This document shows, piece by piece, positions 7,451 through 15,181 of a DNA stretch of 16,872 nt. Numbering within the stretch: the first letter of the stretch is position 1; every line of letters starts with the position of its first letter. The notes under the pieces are model-generated. The model was not told where the DNA came from. It saw only the letters and a list, made by a program, of their open reading frames with translations, and made no database searches. The stretch is from assembly GCA_039933015.1 (NCBI GenBank), contig JBDTOX010000008.1, positions 1 through 16,872 of the forward strand, written 5' to 3'. This stretch comes from JBDTOX01 sp039933015 (GTDB lineage Bacteria; Pseudomonadota; Gammaproteobacteria; Burkholderiales; Methylophilaceae). Made by a program: the position numbers and the translations under genes.

Positions 7451-8857
7451 ATGGCAATGCAGATTTTCCGCACCAAGCACATTACCCCAGATGACTTCAC
7501 CCAAAGCGGCCTCAGTCGCTGCTTGTCCGCATGGGATCTGACCTTTCTCGGCATTGGCGCAATTATCGGTACAGGTATCTTTGTGCTGACGGGCATTGCC
7601 GCAGCAACGCAATCCGGACCGGCTGTCGTACTGTCTTTCGTGATAGCAGGCTTCGCCTGCGCGTTTGCGGCGCTGGCCTATGCGGAACTGGCATCGGCCG
7701 TGGGGGGATGCGGCAGCGCCTATGGCTACAGCTACGCTGCCTTTGGCGAATTAATGGCGTGGATGATCGGCTGGGACTTGCTGCTGGAATACGGCATCTC
7801 GGTGGCGGCCGTAGCTAACGGCTGGTCGGGCTACTTCAATAATGCGCTGGCCGCCATCGGCATCCCGTTGCCGGTAGCCCTCACCAAGGCTCCAATGCTG
7901 GGCGGCATTATTAATCTGCCCGCAAGCGTTATCATCCTGCTGCTAATGAGTCTACTCATCATAGGCGTCAAGCAAAGTGCGCGCATCAATAATGCAATGG
8001 TGTGGGTCAAGCTGCTCACTATCTCGGTATTTATTGGCATTGCCATATTCCATATCAACCCGGCTAACTGGCATCCGTTCATACCATATGGTTGGTTTGA
8101 AACACTGCCAGATGGTAAAACCACCGGCGTGCTGGCCGGCGCCTCCATGGTGTTTTTTGCTTATGTAGGCTTCGATGCCGTATCCACTGCCACAGAAGAA
8201 ACTGCCAATCCACAGCGCGACGTGCCTATCGGACTGGTGTCTTCATTGGTTATCTGTACCGTGATCTATATCGTGGTCTCCGGACTGCTTACCGGTATAG
8301 CACACTACAGCGACCTCAATGTGTCATCGCCAGTCGCTCACGCATTGCAGCTTATCGGCTTCAACTGGGCGTCGGCGCTGGTTTCCACCGGGGTCATTGC
8401 CGGCCTGACCACAGTCATGCTGGTACTTTACTATGCGCTCACGCGCATTATTTTCGCCATGTCGCGCGATGGCCTGCTGTCGCCTTTCTTTGCCGCGGTC
8501 AACCCGAAAACGCAAACACCAGTGCGTGTCATTGTGCTGTGCGGCGTCATTATTTCCACCATCGCCGGCCTGGTGCCGCTCGGAGAACTGGCGGAACTGG
8601 TCAATATTGGCACGCTGGCAGCTTTTGTCCTGGTCTGCTTCGGCGTTATCGTGTTACGCGTGCGCCAACCCCACCTCCACCGCCCATTCCGCAACCCGCT
8701 CAACCCGCTTTTTCCCATACTCGGCATGTTGTCCTGCGGCGCCCTGATGGGGTTCCTCCCAGGAATCACCTGGCTACGCTTTATCGTATGGCTGATAATT
8801 GGCTTGATCGTTTATTTCACTTACTCCATACATCACAGCAAGCTGAAATCCAGCTAA
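7451..8857 (+). CDS. APC-family amino acid permease
   Basis: An inner-membrane transporter of 468 residues, with about 12 hydrophobic segments and a short cytoplasmic N-terminus. The APC signature GIGAIIGTGIF (34-44) in TM1 is the backbone-binding site for the amino acid. YAELASAVGGCGSAYGY in the TM3 region and GFDAVSTATEETANPQRDVP near the middle are typical of the YfnA/CAT-like (cationic or broad amino acid) branch. The exact substrate cannot be told. The start is ATG 7451, because GGAG (7441-7444) lies 6 nt upstream; earlier in-frame starts at 7436 and 7439 lie before this Shine-Dalgarno. It is 63 bases after hemF and may have its own promoter (a CATAAT is seen at 7414-7419). It ends at the bidirectional terminator at 8935. 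Confidence 0.92.
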   Translation: MAMQIFRTKHITPDDFTQSGLSRCLSAWDLTFLGIGAIIGTGIFVLTGIAAATQSGPAVVLSFVIAGFACAFAALAYAELASAVGGCGSAYGYSYAAFGELMAWMIGWDLLLEYGISVAAVANGWSGYFNNALAAIGIPLPVALTKAPMLGGIINLPASVIILLLMSLLIIGVKQSARINNAMVWVKLLTISVFIGIAIFHINPANWHPFIPYGWFETLPDGKTTGVLAGASMVFFAYVGFDAVSTATEETANPQRDVPIGLVSSLVICTVIYIVVSGLLTGIAHYSDLNVSSPVAHALQLIGFNWASALVSTGVIAGLTTVMLVLYYALTRIIFAMSRDGLLSPFFAAVNPKTQTPVRVIVLCGVIISTIAGLVPLGELAELVNIGTLAAFVLVCFGVIVLRVRQPHLHRPFRNPLNPLFPILGMLSCGALMGFLPGITWLRFIVWLIIGLIVYFTYSIHHSKLKSS

Positions 8858-8934
8858 ACAGGCTCCAGTGCCAACCCAAGCGTTTAGATTTGCAACATGG
8901 GTGTGATATGCCCATAAATCGGCAAGCCAAATGC

Positions 8935-8965
8935 AAAAAAGCCAGTTCAAAAAACTGGCTTTTTT
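8935..8965. terminator. Bidirectional terminator between permease and cytochrome c genes
   Basis: A perfect 13-bp inverted repeat, AAAAAAGCCAGTT / AACTGGCTTTTTT with loop CAAAA, gives a GC stem with a T-run on both strands. It lies between two converging genes, as expected for a shared terminator. Confidence 0.95.
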
Positions 8966-8988
8966 GATTCCGGCTGTAACAGCTTAAA

Positions 8989-9315
8989 TTACAGAGTCAG
9001 AATCCACTGAACAATAGTCTTGATATCTGCGTCTTTAACTTGCGGGCTGTTAGGCGGCATTGGGATTGGGCCCCAAACGCCACTGCCACCAGCCTTGACT
9101 TTGGTGATCAGCTTGGCTTCAGCAGTTTTGTCGCCTTTGTATTTGGCCGCCACGTCCTTGTAAGCAGGGCCAACCACTTTGTTAGCTACGGTATGGCAAG
9201 CCAAACAGCCATTCTTTTGTGCCAAGGCTTCTGCCGCCTTGGCATCTACTGCGCCTGCCTGTCCCGCCAGCATCAGAGAGCCAGTGGTGGCAACCATCAT
9301 TAATAATGCTTTCAT
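8989..9315 (-). CDS. Periplasmic class I cytochrome c (c551/c5-like)
   Basis: A small haem protein that carries electrons in the periplasm. It has 108 residues. The signal peptide is MKALLMMVATTGSLMLAGQAGA with likely cleavage before VDAKA, leaving a mature protein of about 86 residues. The haem motif is CLACH (Cys37, Cys40, His41). The probable sixth ligand is Met86 in GPIPMPPN, and the C-terminal helix IKTIVQWILTL is typical of c551-type cytochromes (as in Pseudomonas nirM). Start: AAAGGAG lies 5 nt before the ATG at 9315, while the longer open frame upstream lacks this and would break the signal peptide. The electron partner cannot be told from context. Confidence 0.95.
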   Translation of the reverse strand: MKALLMMVATTGSLMLAGQAGAVDAKAAEALAQKNGCLACHTVANKVVGPAYKDVAAKYKGDKTAEAKLITKVKAGGSGVWGPIPMPPNSPQVKDADIKTIVQWILTL

Positions 9316-9400
9316 GCTTTCTCCTTTGTTATCACGAACTATTGGACATTTAAATTTGCAACATGCAATCATCCCACCTTTGGCTGTTCTTGAAAAGAGC

Positions 9401-11407
9401 TCATATACTCTGCATCAATTCATCCAAACGATTGACGGGAGGTAAACACTCAACGCCACGGCATACCCAGGCGTTGACAGACTCTGGAAATATTCTCGCC
9501 AGCGTGGGCGGCAAATCGTCCAGCGTTGCTGGCAGGGCGAAACACAGCACAGACGGCAAATAATTCTGATTCAACTGGTGACGCCATAAAGCCATATCAT
9601 TATCCGGACCGCGCAGCATAACAATGGTTGGCGGCTGCATATACTCCTGTAGCGCCGTCAGCAAGCTGGGGCAACCCGCCGGGTTACGTTGCATGATGCT
9701 GTCGAAGGCCTTCAAGGAACGCTCCACCGCTTGCAGATAGCGCGGTTCGCCAAGCACGTGACCTAAGCGCTGCAAGGCAATTGCGGCGATGCCATTGCCG
9801 CTGGGCGTGGCATTGTCGTAGCCCTGCTTGGGCCGGTGTATCAGCACCTCGTGGTGATGGCCGGTGAAATAAAAACCGCCACTTTCCGCCTCAAATTCCT
9901 CCAACAATGCCTCTGCCAAATCTTCAGCAAATGCCATATCTTGCGCACGGTATTCCGTCTGCATCAACTCCAGCAATGCATCCAGCAGAAACGCGTAGTC
10001 ATCGAGATAGGCATTCAGGTGTGCGGTTTGGTCTTTGCAGGTAGCCAACAGGCGATCATTCACCCATAGTTTGGCATGGATAAAATCCACCGCCTTTTGC
10101 GCAGCGGCAATCCAGTCAGGCCGCTTCAGCACGCGCCCGGCACGGGCCAGCCCCTTGATGGCCAGCGCATTCCAGCTGGTGAGTATTTTGTCGTCGCGGC
10201 CAGGACGTATACGCCGCTCACGTGCCTGAAATAATTTGCTGCGTGCGTTATTGAATAAAGCAATATCTTCCGGCGCAGGCGAAGCCGCCAGATAGGCATG
10301 CCAGGCATGGCCTTCAAAATTCGGCGCACGGTCGAAGCCCAGGCATGTAGTAGCTACCGCGAATTCCTCCGGCGTTAGCAAGTTTTTGATTTCTGCAGGC
10401 TGCCAGACATAAAACCTGCCCTCTTCGCTTTCCCCTTGCTCATTGGCAGAATCTGCATCCAGCGAGGAATAAAAAGCGCCGTCCGGTGCATGCATTTCGC
10501 GCAGCAGCCAGGCCACGGTTTCTTCCATCACCGTGGCTAAACGAGGGTCCTTACTGATTTGCCAGCCATCCGCATACAGACATAGCAATTGACCGTTGTC
10601 GTAAAGCATCTTCTCGAAATGCGGAATCGCCCAGCGCTCGTCCACGCTGTAGCGGCAGAAGCCGCCGCCGATCTGGTCGTAAATGCCGCCCGCAGCCATG
10701 CTGCGCAGCATCTGCAAAGCCATTGTCTCGGCTTCCCGGTTGCCGGCTTTTGCACGGCGCAGCAGAAAATCGACATCGGCCGGATTAGGGAATTTAGGCG
10801 CGCTACCAAAACCCCCATGCTCAAAATCGAAACTGCTTTGCAGGTGTTCAAACGCGAGTTGCAGGGTATCGGCATTAGCCGTCAATGCCGGGCTTGCAGC
10901 CGGCACGGTGCGCGCCATGGCCTGCAACAGTGCGCGGTTCTGCTCGGCCAGGTCATCCTTGCGCGCATGGTAAAACGCCGCCACGCGCAGGATCAAATCA
11001 CCAAAGCCTGGCAACTGGTAACGCGGCGTCTTGGGGAAATAGGTGCCGCTGAAAAACGGCTCCTGCTGCGGTGTCAGAAACATGGTCAGCGGCCAGCCGC
11101 CACTACCTTGTGACAGCATGTTATGCGCCGTCTGGTATATCTGGTCGATATCGGGGCGCTCTTCGCGATCCACCTTGATATTGATGAAATGCTCGTTCAT
11201 CAAGGCGGCCACCTCGGCATCCTCGAATGATTCGTGCGCCATGACGTGGCACCAATGGCAAGCCGAATAGCCGACCGACAGCAGTATCGGCTTATCCTGC
11301 TCGCGTGCGAGCTGCAGCGCTTCTTCACCCCACGGAAACCAGTGTACGGGATTGTCCGCATGTTGCTGCAGATAAGGGCTGGTTTCGCTACCAAGACGAT
11401 TCGACAT
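9401..11407 (-). CDS. DUF255/YyaL thioredoxin-fold and glycan-hydrolase-like protein
   Basis: It has 668 residues, full length for the YyaL/SPATA20 family. The N-terminal DUF255 thioredoxin-like domain (about 1-165) opens with NRLGSETSPYLQQHADNPV and carries the redox-type motif GYSACHWCHVM (Cys50, Cys53), then IKVDREERPDID and GGWPLTMFLTP. The rest is an all-helical (alpha/alpha)6-like domain with GGIYDQIGGGFCRYSVDERW, FEKMLYDN and the SSLDADS segment. The biochemical role is unresolved. No signal peptide is seen, so it is probably cytoplasmic. It starts 8 bases after the mutarotase stop, in a likely ilvD-mutarotase-DUF255 operon. The ribosome site is weak. Confidence 0.93.
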   Translation of the reverse strand: MSNRLGSETSPYLQQHADNPVHWFPWGEEALQLAREQDKPILLSVGYSACHWCHVMAHESFEDAEVAALMNEHFINIKVDREERPDIDQIYQTAHNMLSQGSGGWPLTMFLTPQQEPFFSGTYFPKTPRYQLPGFGDLILRVAAFYHARKDDLAEQNRALLQAMARTVPAASPALTANADTLQLAFEHLQSSFDFEHGGFGSAPKFPNPADVDFLLRRAKAGNREAETMALQMLRSMAAGGIYDQIGGGFCRYSVDERWAIPHFEKMLYDNGQLLCLYADGWQISKDPRLATVMEETVAWLLREMHAPDGAFYSSLDADSANEQGESEEGRFYVWQPAEIKNLLTPEEFAVATTCLGFDRAPNFEGHAWHAYLAASPAPEDIALFNNARSKLFQARERRIRPGRDDKILTSWNALAIKGLARAGRVLKRPDWIAAAQKAVDFIHAKLWVNDRLLATCKDQTAHLNAYLDDYAFLLDALLELMQTEYRAQDMAFAEDLAEALLEEFEAESGGFYFTGHHHEVLIHRPKQGYDNATPSGNGIAAIALQRLGHVLGEPRYLQAVERSLKAFDSIMQRNPAGCPSLLTALQEYMQPPTIVMLRGPDNDMALWRHQLNQNYLPSVLCFALPATLDDLPPTLARIFPESVNAWVCRGVECLPPVNRLDELMQSI

Positions 11408-11415
11408 AGGGTGCT

Positions 11416-12324
11416 TTAAAGCGCCTCCGTACTATATTTCACTGTGAGCATATGGGTAGTCCCCGGTGCAACAGTGACAACGTTGTCTGATGCGTTGGCC
11501 GATTCCACGCACAGCGCCCGGCGCCAACCCTCATTGCCGCCCATGTCACCCAGCTGGTCAGCTTTTTGCTTCCATGGCGTCCACACCACGGTGGAACGGC
11601 TGCCGGACTTGGCAATCGTGATGCGTCGCTTCAGGCCCGGATCATTGATGGTGCAGGTGGCTTCAGTGTTAACGTATACACGGTCGGTTTCACTGGCAAA
11701 GGTAAGCTCGCCAGCTTGTGGTTTACGCGCAAAATTTTCCACCTTGTCGAGATATTCGGTGTTGGCCAGACCGCTCACGCTGACCTTCTCAATGTCACTA
11801 ATCTGGAAATAAGTGTGCATGGCTTTGCCAATCACGAAAGCTTCTTTTCCGGTATTGGTGGTAGCCAGCTGCATCTTCAGGGTCTCGCCCATGATGATGC
11901 TCAGCTTTAATTCACAGGCATGCGGCCATTGTTGTTGCGCCTGTGGGCTGCCCAGCATTTTCAGCTCCAGGCGGGTCGCGCCATCTGGCTCGGTAGCACT
12001 TTCAATGAGCTGCCACGGCACCGCCCGGGCAAAACCATGGCGTGGAAAACTGCGATCGCTTTCATGTTCGCCAAACCATGGCCAGCATATGGGCACACCT
12101 CCGCGAATAGTGGGGCTTTGGGTCAGATTCGTATGTTCCGACAGCCAGATGACCGGCGTGGAAGTAGATCGCGGACGCCAAGTCAGCAAGTAGGCGCCTT
12201 GCAGGCATAGCCGTGCAGAAGCGAGATTATTTTCAATTTCCGCCACAACCAGATCGTTACTTTGCTCGACAAAACGCAGTTGTGTGCCTATGCCAAAACG
12301 GCTGTTCAGTTCCTGTACATGCAT
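11416..12324 (-). CDS. D-hexose-6-phosphate mutarotase (YeaD-like)
   Basis: An aldose-1-epimerase-superfamily enzyme that interconverts the alpha and beta anomers of glucose 6-phosphate and similar sugars in the cytoplasm. It has 302 residues, near the family length. The beta-sandwich signature residues are present: IRGGVPICWPWFG (73-85), RHGFAR with His96, MHTYF with His170, and CVESAN with the catalytic Glu274. Arg/His residues around RGGVP would bind phosphate. It is 7 bases downstream of ilvD and 8 upstream of the DUF255 gene. Confidence 0.92.
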   Translation of the reverse strand: MHVQELNSRFGIGTQLRFVEQSNDLVVAEIENNLASARLCLQGAYLLTWRPRSTSTPVIWLSEHTNLTQSPTIRGGVPICWPWFGEHESDRSFPRHGFARAVPWQLIESATEPDGATRLELKMLGSPQAQQQWPHACELKLSIIMGETLKMQLATTNTGKEAFVIGKAMHTYFQISDIEKVSVSGLANTEYLDKVENFARKPQAGELTFASETDRVYVNTEATCTINDPGLKRRITIAKSGSRSTVVWTPWKQKADQLGDMGGNEGWRRALCVESANASDNVVTVAPGTTHMLTVKYSTEAL

Positions 12325-12331
12325 GGTTGGC

Positions 12332-14182
12332 TTATTTTTCTATCTGACTGACGTCGCGCACCGCACCCCTGGCAGCCGAAGTGCTCATGGCGGCATAGGC
12401 GCGCAAAGCAGGCGACACGCTGCGTACGCGCGCCACAGGCTTCCAGGCTTGGCTACCCTTCTCTTCCATGGCTGCACGGCGGGCAGAAAGCTCTGCATCC
12501 GAGACGGCCAAATGAATAGTGCGGTTAGGGATATCGATTTCGATGGTATCGCCTTCTTCCACCAGTCCGATGGCTCCGCCTTCTGCAGCTTCGGGGGAGG
12601 CATGGCCAATACTCAGGCCGGAAGTGCCCCCGGAGAAGCGGCCATCGGTAAGCAACGCGCAGACTTTGCCCAAATCCTTGGATTTGAGGTAGGAAGTCGG
12701 GTAGAGCATTTCCTGCATACCAGGACCGCCGCGTGGACCTTCATAGCGAATGACCACAATATCACCAGCCACGATTTTATCGGCCAAAATACCTGCTACA
12801 GCGTCGTCTTGTGATTCAAAAATTCGCGCACGGCCAGTAAATTTCAGGATGCTGTCATCCACACCCGCCGTTTTGACGATACAGCCATCCAGCGCAATGT
12901 TGCCGTAAAGTACTGCCAGGCCGCCATCCTGCGAATAGGCATGGGCTTTGTTGCGGATACAGCCTTCGGCACGGTCGTCATCCAGTGTGGGGTAAAGCAT
13001 GGATTGGCTGAAGGCAATGGTGGTTGAGATGCCGCCAGGTGCCGCGCGGTAAAACTTCTTCACGTCTTCGTCAGTCGTCGTCACGATATCCCACTGTTCC
13101 AGCGCGGCGCCCAAAGTCGGACTATGCACCGTTGGGCTGTCGCGATGGATCAGGCCGGCACGATCGAGCTCGCTCAAAATACCCATCACGCCACCGGCAC
13201 GATGCACGTCTTCCATGTGGAATTTCGCGGTAGCGGGCGCAACCTTGCAAACGCAAGGCACTGCGCGTGAGATGCGGTCAATATCGGCCATGGTGAAATT
13301 AATACCGGCCTCATGCGCCGCTGCCAACAGATGCAGCACGGTATTGGTGGAGCCGCCCATGGCCACGTCCAGGCTCATGGCATTTTCGAAAGCCTGCATA
13401 TTAGCGATGGAACGCGGCAATACAGAATAATCGTCCTGCTCGTAATGGCGTTTGGTGATCTCCACGATCACACGTCCAGCGCGCAGGAACAGCTCCTTAC
13501 GTGCGGCGTGGGTTGCCAGCGTACTGCCATTACCGGGCAGGCTCAAACCCAGCGCCTCGGTCAGACAGTTCATGGAGTTGGCCGTGAACATGCCGGAACA
13601 GGAACCGCAAGTTGGACAGGCCGAGCGTTCAATCGCGTCGGATTCAGCGTCACTTACCTTGCTATCCGCCGCCGCCACCATGGCATCGACCAGGTCCAGC
13701 TTGTGCGTTGTACCTTGCCAATTAACCTTGCCCGCTTCCATCGGGCCGCCGGAAACAAATACGGTGGGGATATTCAGGCGCAAGGCCGCCATCAGCATGC
13801 CCGGCGTAATTTTGTCGCAATTGGAAATACACACCAGCGCATCGGCACAGTGCGCGTTGACCATGTATTCAACGCTATCGGCAATCAGATCCCGGCTTGG
13901 CAACGAATACAGCATGCCGCCATGGCCCATGGCTATGCCGTCATCTACCGCAATGGTGTTGAATTCCTTGGCAACGCCACCGGAACGTTCAATTTCGCGC
14001 GCCACCAATTGACCGAGGTCTTTCAGGTGTACATGACCCGGCACAAACTGGGTAAAGGAATTGGAAATGGCAATGATGGGCTTGGTGAAATCTTCGTCCT
14101 TCATGCCGGTAGCGCGCCACAGGGCGCGGGCTCCGGCCATGTTACGACCGTGGGTGGTAGTTCGTGAACGGTATTCAGGCAT
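12332..14182 (-). CDS. ilvD: Dihydroxy-acid dehydratase
   Basis: Third enzyme of the branched-chain amino acid pathway: dehydrates dihydroxy-isovalerate and dihydroxy-methylvalerate to 2-oxo acids with an iron-sulfur cluster. It has 616 residues, the length of E. coli IlvD. The N-terminus MPEYRSRTTTHGRNMAGARA is near-identical to it. Cluster cysteines are in CISNCDKITPGM (Cys122) and CPTCGSCSGMF (Cys195). The C-terminal DGRFSGGTSGLSIGHASPEA holds the catalytic serine. An in-frame TTG at 14194 exists, but ATG 14182 fits the family and has GGGG 6 nt upstream. It is divergent from lgt and probably the first gene of a three-gene leftward operon. Confidence 0.98.
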   Translation of the reverse strand: MPEYRSRTTTHGRNMAGARALWRATGMKDEDFTKPIIAISNSFTQFVPGHVHLKDLGQLVAREIERSGGVAKEFNTIAVDDGIAMGHGGMLYSLPSRDLIADSVEYMVNAHCADALVCISNCDKITPGMLMAALRLNIPTVFVSGGPMEAGKVNWQGTTHKLDLVDAMVAAADSKVSDAESDAIERSACPTCGSCSGMFTANSMNCLTEALGLSLPGNGSTLATHAARKELFLRAGRVIVEITKRHYEQDDYSVLPRSIANMQAFENAMSLDVAMGGSTNTVLHLLAAAHEAGINFTMADIDRISRAVPCVCKVAPATAKFHMEDVHRAGGVMGILSELDRAGLIHRDSPTVHSPTLGAALEQWDIVTTTDEDVKKFYRAAPGGISTTIAFSQSMLYPTLDDDRAEGCIRNKAHAYSQDGGLAVLYGNIALDGCIVKTAGVDDSILKFTGRARIFESQDDAVAGILADKIVAGDIVVIRYEGPRGGPGMQEMLYPTSYLKSKDLGKVCALLTDGRFSGGTSGLSIGHASPEAAEGGAIGLVEEGDTIEIDIPNRTIHLAVSDAELSARRAAMEEKGSQAWKPVARVRSVSPALRAYAAMSTSAARGAVRDVSQIEK

Positions 14183-14214
14183 GGCAAACCCCAAAGAAAC
14201 AATCAGAAAAAAAG

Positions 14215-14220
14215 TATAAT
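14215..14220 (+). promoter_or_regulatory. Candidate -10 box for lgt in the ilvD-lgt gap
   Basis: TATAAT lies 37 bp before the lgt start, inside the 74-bp AT-rich divergent gap. No good -35 box is found 16-18 bp upstream. On the opposite strand an overlapping TATACT (14218..14213) could serve ilvD. Both are weak calls. Confidence 0.35.
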
Positions 14221-14256
14221 TGCATAATTTTACTCCATTCTGAGCGCCTACCCTAC

Positions 14257-15051
14257 ATGCTAGTTCATCCGCAATTCGACCCCATCGCTATCCACATCGG
14301 CCCTTTGGGCATCCACTGGTATGGCCTGATGTATCTGGCGGGCTTTCTGACACTGCTCTGGCTGGGAAAATGGCGCATTCGGCATAACCCGCAAAGCGGC
14401 TGGAAAGAGTCCGAAATGGACGACATCCTGTTCTATGGCGCACTAGGCGTGATTCTTGGCGGGCGCTTGGGCTATGTGATTTTTTATCAGCCCGCCTATT
14501 TCCTCAGCCACCCCTTAGAGATTTTTGCCTTATGGCAAGGCGGCATGTCCTTCCATGGCGGCTTTCTCGGCGTGCTCGTCGCCATGTTGCTATTTGCGCG
14601 AAAAACTGGCAAGCGCTGGCTCAACATCATGGATTTTGTCGCACCGCTGGTACCGCTGGGCTTGGGTGCGGGGCGCATGGGCAACTTCATCAACGGCGAG
14701 TTGTGGGGGCGCCCGACCGACCTGCCGTGGGGCATGGTGTTCCCGCAGGTGGATGCGCTGCCGCGCCACGCTTCCCAGCTTTACGAGTTCGGCCTGGAAG
14801 GCATCGTTCTTTTTATCCTGCTCTGGTGGTATTCCAGCAAGCCGCGTCCGCTGGGCGCAGTCTCGGCCCTGTTTTTGATGGGTTATGGAGCTTTCAGGTT
14901 TTTAGTGGAATTCACGCGCGAACCGGACAGCTTTTTAGGCGTATTGGCGCTGGGCATGAGCATGGGGCAGTGGCTCAGCTTGCCTATGGTGCTGGTGGGC
15001 ATCTGGATGTGGCGCTGCGCTCACAAAATACAGGCGACCACTACAAATTAA
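14257..15051 (+). CDS. lgt: Prolipoprotein diacylglyceryl transferase
   Basis: An inner-membrane enzyme that adds diacylglycerol from phosphatidylglycerol to the lipobox cysteine of prolipoproteins. From ATG 14257 it has 264 residues with about 7 membrane segments. It shows IHWYGLMYL (19-27), SFHGGFLG with His100 (E. coli His103), and the Lgt signature GAGRMGNFINGELWGRPTD (137-155) with Arg140 and Asn143 matching E. coli Arg143 and Asn146. FLVEFTREPD near the end is also conserved. The 31 codons that could be added upstream, back to 14164, overlap ilvD and are not family-like. Its stop codon lies inside the T-tract region of the minus-strand terminator assigned to the tracrRNA. Confidence 0.97.
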   Translation: MLVHPQFDPIAIHIGPLGIHWYGLMYLAGFLTLLWLGKWRIRHNPQSGWKESEMDDILFYGALGVILGGRLGYVIFYQPAYFLSHPLEIFALWQGGMSFHGGFLGVLVAMLLFARKTGKRWLNIMDFVAPLVPLGLGAGRMGNFINGELWGRPTDLPWGMVFPQVDALPRHASQLYEFGLEGIVLFILLWWYSSKPRPLGAVSALFLMGYGAFRFLVEFTREPDSFLGVLALGMSMGQWLSLPMVLVGIWMWRCAHKIQATTTN

Positions 15052-15075
15052 AAGGCCCGACATTGCTGTCGGGCC
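15046..15075 (-). terminator. Rho-independent terminator of the tracrRNA
   Basis: On the minus strand a perfect 8-bp stem GGCCCGAC / GTCGGGCC with loop AGCAAT is followed by TTTTAATTT. The T-tract overlaps the lgt stop codon (15049-15051). On the plus strand the stem is followed by GGATTCG, so lgt transcripts are not expected to end here efficiently. Confidence 0.85.
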
Positions 15076-15147
15076 GGATTCGATACGTTGCCCTAAGGCA
15101 ACGATCTTATTGCAGCAACGGCTCTCACCCCGGTAAGCTACAACTTC
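15046..15147 (-). ncRNA. Putative tracrRNA of the type II-C CRISPR system
   Basis: Trans-activating RNA that pairs with crRNA repeats and loads Cas9. On the minus strand, 15144..15109 is a 36-nt anti-repeat beginning GTTGTAGCTTACCGG and ending GTTGCTGCAAT. The segment from 15126 reads GAGAGCCGTTGCTGCAATAAG; the N. meningitidis tracrRNA has GAGAACCGUUGCUACAAUAAG at the same place, so 19 of 21 bases agree. A hairpin follows (15103..15086, CGTTGCC-TTAG-GGCAACG), then the terminator (15075..15050). The total is about 100 nt. Both ends are inferred: the start from a candidate -10 box, the end from the T-tract. The opposite strand is less likely because it lacks a T-run after the stem. Confidence 0.85.
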
Positions 15148-15153
15148 AGGCAG

Positions 15154-15181
15154 TTTATCTTATCGGGCGGACACAATGCAA
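15154..15181 (-). promoter_or_regulatory. Candidate tracrRNA promoter overlapping the cas9 start codon
   Basis: On the minus strand GATAAA (15159..15154, 4 of 6 of the -10 consensus) lies 16 bp after TTGCAT (15181..15176, 3 of 6 of the -35 consensus). This would start RNA near 15147, just before the anti-repeat. The -35 box coincides with the cas9 ATG. The match is modest. Confidence 0.35.

Noticed and set aside
15054..15075. Stem after lgt read as the lgt terminator
   Set aside because: On the plus strand no T-run follows the stem. The T-tract is on the minus strand, which fits the tracrRNA better.
15109..15144. A single leftover CRISPR repeat
   Set aside because: Only one copy exists, no spacer-repeat unit follows, and the flanking hairpin and terminator fit a tracrRNA anti-repeat.
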